In this document: in pieces, positions 60,994 to 64,000 of the stretch | Position numbering within the stretch: the stretch's first letter is position 1 | How the letters are laid out: every line of letters starts with the position of its first letter | NCBI RefSeq assembly: GCF_002080045.1 | Contig: NZ_MUIN01000011.1 | Location: 198,275-262,274, forward strand | Reading direction: 5' to 3' | DNA from: Pseudomonas sp. Bc-h | GTDB lineage: Bacteria > Pseudomonadota > Gammaproteobacteria > Pseudomonadales > Pseudomonadaceae | DNA: 64,000 nucleotides | Notes under the pieces: generated by a model | What the model was told of the DNA's origin: nothing | The model's database searches: none | Seen by the model: the letters and a program-made list of their open reading frames with translations, nothing else | Position numbers and translations under genes: made by a program

Positions 60994-62340
60994 GTGAATG
61001 CATCTTTTAGATACAGCGCTTTGTTCGTTGCAGTGACCGCAACTCTGTCGACTGCGGTTTATGCCGATAACAGTGCCAGCAGTAGCAAAGACGGTTTCAT
61101 CGAGGGGTCGAGTTTCAATCTCGATCTGAAGAACTATTACTTCAACCATGATAGGCACGACGGCAAGCAGGACAGCAAGGAGTGGGGTCAGGGTTTTGTC
61201 GGGGTGTTCGAGTCCGGCTTCACGCAGGGGCCGGTGGGTTTCGGGATCGATGCCAACGCGATGCTCGGGTTGAAGCTCGATGGCGGGGGTGGCAGCGGCG
61301 GGTCGAGTATTTTGCCGACCACGGCGCCGAACCCGAACAAGGACAATCTCTACGGCGACGCGCCGGACTCGTTCTCTTCAGCGGGCGGGGCGTTGAAGAT
61401 GCGCGCGTTCGATACGGTGCTGAAGGCCGGGGACATGTTCCTCAATAACCCGGTGATCGCGGGAGGCGCGACGCGGATGCTGCCGATGACGTTTCGCGGG
61501 TTCAGCCTGACCAATACAAGCTTCGATCATCTGACGCTGGATGCCGGGCAGGTGAGTTTTGACAAGCTGTTCAACCAGAGCGGCAACGGGCGCATCGGCA
61601 CTTATTACGGCACGCTGCCCGAGGGTGACAAGAGCAAACACATGAGCTGGGCGGGCGCGACTTACACCGGGGTGCCGGGGATGACGTCGAGCCTGTATGC
61701 CTCGCAGCTCAAGGACATCTGGAACCAGTATTACTACGACCTGGACTACAACTGGGCGGTGAATGATCTGGTCAGCCTTAACCCCGGGTTCCACTACTAC
61801 CACACCCAAGACAGCGGCCAGGCGCTGCTCGGCAGCATCGATAACAACACGTTCAGCGTGCACTTGGGCGTAACGGTCGGGCATCAGACGCTGACGACAT
61901 CCCTGCAGAAAGTGAACGGCAACACGCCGTTCGACTACATCCAGGATGGCGACAGCGTATATCTGGATAACTCGCAGCAGTATTCGGACTTCAACGCGCC
62001 GGGGGAAAAATCCTGGAAGTTGCAGTACGCGTATGACTTTGTCGGCTGGGGAATGCCAGGGCTGACATCGTCGCTCTCCTACACCCGCGGGACGATGGAT
62101 CTGACGAAGGCCACGACAGCGGCTGACTCGGGCTACAGCTATTACAACGTCGACGGCAAAGACGCAAAGCATTGGGAACGGGATGCGGACTTGAAGTACG
62201 TGGTGCAGGGCGGCCCGGCGAAGAACCTCGGCGTGCGGCTGCGCTGGGCGACCAATCGGGGTGGCGATGGCTACAAGGCGGTGGACCACAACGCCGATGA
62301 GTATCGGGTGATTGTGGATTATCCGATCAACGTGTTTTGA
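60994..62340 (+). CDS. OprD-family outer-membrane porin
   Basis: A 448-aa porin with a signal peptide (MNASFRYSALFVAVTATLSTAVYA) and the OprD opening DGFIEGSSFNLDLKNYYFN, the gene family for basic amino acids and small organic acids (OccD/OccK). The last residues, IVDYPINVF, end in Phe as expected for beta-barrel assembly. GTG 60994 with a ggggaa site is the start. The substrate cannot be told from sequence; it is not near a matching pathway. Confidence 0.92.
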   Translation: MNASFRYSALFVAVTATLSTAVYADNSASSSKDGFIEGSSFNLDLKNYYFNHDRHDGKQDSKEWGQGFVGVFESGFTQGPVGFGIDANAMLGLKLDGGGGSGGSSILPTTAPNPNKDNLYGDAPDSFSSAGGALKMRAFDTVLKAGDMFLNNPVIAGGATRMLPMTFRGFSLTNTSFDHLTLDAGQVSFDKLFNQSGNGRIGTYYGTLPEGDKSKHMSWAGATYTGVPGMTSSLYASQLKDIWNQYYYDLDYNWAVNDLVSLNPGFHYYHTQDSGQALLGSIDNNTFSVHLGVTVGHQTLTTSLQKVNGNTPFDYIQDGDSVYLDNSQQYSDFNAPGEKSWKLQYAYDFVGWGMPGLTSSLSYTRGTMDLTKATTAADSGYSYYNVDGKDAKHWERDADLKYVVQGGPAKNLGVRLRWATNRGGDGYKAVDHNADEYRVIVDYPINVF

Positions 62341-62376
62341 CCTGACGGTATTGGATTGACGGTATTGGACTGAAGG

Positions 62377-62411
62377 GCCTCTGTGGCAGTCCGGCCGGAC
62401 TGCTACAGAGA
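62377..62411. repeat. Short family-B REP hairpin
   Basis: cctctgtggcagtccggccggactgctacagag, a compact palindrome after the porin gene; likely transcript end. Confidence 0.65.
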
Positions 62412-62510
62412 TGCACGGCGTCTGAATGTTGGGCGTTAACCTATCTACGGCTTCTCTGCCTCAGGCAAAATGCCGACCCTCTGTAGGAATTGGCTTTTGT
62501 CGAGGTAGAA

Positions 62511-63338
62511 ATGCGCTTGCTCAATCTGAAAACTGTCGTGGTCCGCAGTGCTCTGGCCCTGTGCCTGGGCATGACCGGCGCGCAGGCGGCGACTGACACC
62601 CCGCAGCCTGCAAAATCGACCAAATCCACGCAGTCGCCCAAGACCTCGAAGAGCACTACCAGCTCGAAGGCGGCGACCACCTCGAAGACAGCCAAAACGT
62701 CCAAGACTTCGACGACCTCGAAAACCGGCAAAACCTCGAAGACCTCAACCAAACCCAAGACTTCGAAAACCTCCAAGACTTCCGCTGCGTCCAAGACGTC
62801 CAAGACGTCCAAAACCTCGAAGTCTGCCAAGACCGCGCCCAAGGCCGTCCCAGCGCCGCCTGAGACGCAGAACGTTATGATGCTCGACAGCAAGTTCGCC
62901 TTCACCCTGCCCAAGGATTACGTCCAGGGCCCGATGGAAGAGATCGACGACAAGGCCCGGGCAGCTGGTGTCACCGGCTCGCTGTACATGAACAAGCCCG
63001 CCAAACGCGTGGTGATCATCACCGAGACGCCATTGCCGGACGGCCAGAACGTGCCGACCAACGACAGTCAGACCCTCGACAACATCATTGCCGAAACACT
63101 CGTCCAACAGCAGTCCAGCTACAAAGACTTCAACAAGCTGGGTGAGAAGAAGATCCTGCGCAACGGTCTCGAACTGCGCCAGCTCGACATCTCCGGCAGT
63201 GTCGAGGGCGGCAAGGTGCTGAGCACGACGATAGCCGCCGTCTCAGGCGCTCGCACTGCAGTGGTCAATGTGATCTCTCTGGAAAAAGACGTCTCGGCGC
63301 ATACGGCGGTAGTGAATGAGGTGACAGGGAGCAAGTAA
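62511..63338 (+). CDS. Exported protein with a Lys/Thr/Ser repeat linker
   Basis: A 275-aa protein. ATG 62511 follows cgaggtag and opens a signal peptide (MRLLNLKTVVVRSALALCLG ... AQA). Residues about 30-108 are a near-pure Lys-Thr-Ser stretch with the period KTSKTS, coded by repeating aagacctcg-type triplets. A globular C-terminal domain (about 115-275; FAFTLPKDYVQGPMEEIDDK) follows. The basic linker may bind the cell wall, LPS or DNA. Family not recognised. Confidence 0.75.
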   Translation: MRLLNLKTVVVRSALALCLGMTGAQAATDTPQPAKSTKSTQSPKTSKSTTSSKAATTSKTAKTSKTSTTSKTGKTSKTSTKPKTSKTSKTSAASKTSKTSKTSKSAKTAPKAVPAPPETQNVMMLDSKFAFTLPKDYVQGPMEEIDDKARAAGVTGSLYMNKPAKRVVIITETPLPDGQNVPTNDSQTLDNIIAETLVQQQSSYKDFNKLGEKKILRNGLELRQLDISGSVEGGKVLSTTIAAVSGARTAVVNVISLEKDVSAHTAVVNEVTGSK

Positions 63339-63410
63339 GGATTGCTGCTTTAAAGGCACCAACTGAAGCCTTAAAGGCAGCACTTTTCAAGCTCGCGACC
63401 TCGGACTCCC

Positions 63411-63998
63411 TTATCTACGCCCCTCCACCGCCATGCGCAGCGCAAAACCAAACAAAACAGTCCCCATCAGATAACGCTGCACGTTGGCCCAGGTCGGTTT
63501 GGTCGCGAGGAATACCGCGATGTAACCTGCGGCCATGGCGACCATTGCATTGACGGTCAGGCTCACGCCGATCTGCACGCTGCCCAGCACCAGGGACTGG
63601 CTGAGGACGCTGGTGCCGTTGCCGACGGTGATGAATTGCGGCAACAGCGAGAGATAGAGCACGGCGACTTTGGGGTTGAACAGGTTGGTCATCAGGCCCA
63701 TGAGGAACAACTGCTTGTTGCTGTCCCGGGGCAGCTCCTTGACCTGGAACGGCGAGCGTCCACCCGGCTTGACGGCTTGCCAGGCGAGGTACAGCAGGTA
63801 CATGGCGCCCGCGATGCGCAGAGTGTCGTAGGCGTAGGGCACGGCCATGACCAGACCGGTGATGCCGAATGCGGCGCAGAGCATATAAAAGATGAAGCCG
63901 ATACCGACGCCACCCAGTGAGATCAGGCCTGCCCTACGGCCCTGCGAGATGGATCGCGAGATTACGTAGATCATGTTCGGCCCCGGTGTCAGGACCAT
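63411..63998 (-). CDS. LysE/RhtB-family exporter, 5' end beyond the window
   Basis: A 195-residue reading frame running to the window edge. It has LTPGPNMIYVISRSISQGRR, the LysE-type first helix, then about five transmembrane helices and NLFNPKVAVLYLSLLPQF. Family members of this type are about 205-210 aa and usually have 10-15 residues before the PGPN motif, so the true start is likely just outside. Exports amino acids or homoserine lactones. Confidence 0.85.
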   Translation of the reverse strand: MVLTPGPNMIYVISRSISQGRRAGLISLGGVGIGFIFYMLCAAFGITGLVMAVPYAYDTLRIAGAMYLLYLAWQAVKPGGRSPFQVKELPRDSNKQLFLMGLMTNLFNPKVAVLYLSLLPQFITVGNGTSVLSQSLVLGSVQIGVSLTVNAMVAMAAGYIAVFLATKPTWANVQRYLMGTVLFGFALRMAVEGRR

Positions 63999-64000
63999 GC

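Noticed and set aside
62600..62850. Short-period DNA repeat, possible CRISPR
   Set aside because: In-frame Lys/Thr/Ser codon repeat inside a coding region with a signal peptide.

Overview
The window reads as chromosomal DNA of a fluorescent-group Pseudomonas. The order mazG-relA-rlmD-cysM-two-component pair-gacS-ldhA, the dctA/phoQ/phoP block and the rstA-like/nrdA/nrdB block all match gene order I remember from P. aeruginosa PAO1 (PA0925-0937, PA1179-1183, PA1155-1158). Codon use is GC-rich, and several REP-type palindrome families are scattered through the gaps. No tRNA, rRNA or CRISPR array is visible.

Layout. 1-7000: repeat-like start, a 63-aa ORF, then a leftward block of DUF2058, mazG, relA, rlmD and cysM. 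7197-13383: a leftward two-component pair, rightward gacS, and a D-2-hydroxyacid dehydrogenase. 13463-17057: small housekeeping genes (zinc-ribbon protein, META lipoprotein, thioredoxin-like lipoprotein, arsC, wrbA, DUF2069, Tag-like glycosylase). 17151-29759: a complete-looking hydroxyproline uptake and catabolism island. It holds a GntR/FCD regulator, epimerase, three-part D-hydroxyproline dehydrogenase, AraC regulator, ABC transporter, aconitase-X dehydratase, a second racemase-family enzyme and a deaminase; three GTATAC palindromes look like operators of the GntR protein. 29909-43914: ttcA, Yip1, SprT, CoA transferase, dctA, AraC regulator, phoQ/phoP, dienelactone hydrolase, phosphopantetheinyl transferase, FhuF and an RstBA-like pair. 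44704-50437: nrdA and nrdB, split by a Fic/YhfG toxin-antitoxin pair, each nrd gene preceded by NrdR-type box pairs 32 bp apart.

From about 50440 to 60260 the window is accessory. It starts with tandem REP repeats and a REP-associated transposase, then an HNH endonuclease, a BRO-N protein, a GNAT remnant, three unknown small genes, and an unusual type VI secretion array. In the array an orphan hcp is followed by a glycine-zipper effector and its membrane immunity gene. Behind these, on the same strand, lie further paralogous immunity genes (three intact, one with a nonsense codon), each preceded by a short degenerate stub of an effector C-terminus, and a last stub with no immunity gene. It looks like a layered record of effector-tip replacement and is the most interesting part of the window. 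An OprD porin, a Lys/Thr/Ser-repeat protein and a LysE exporter cut by the edge close the window.

All functions are inferred from reading the sequence; no database search was run. Start codons were chosen by ribosome-binding sites and overlaps with upstream stops.
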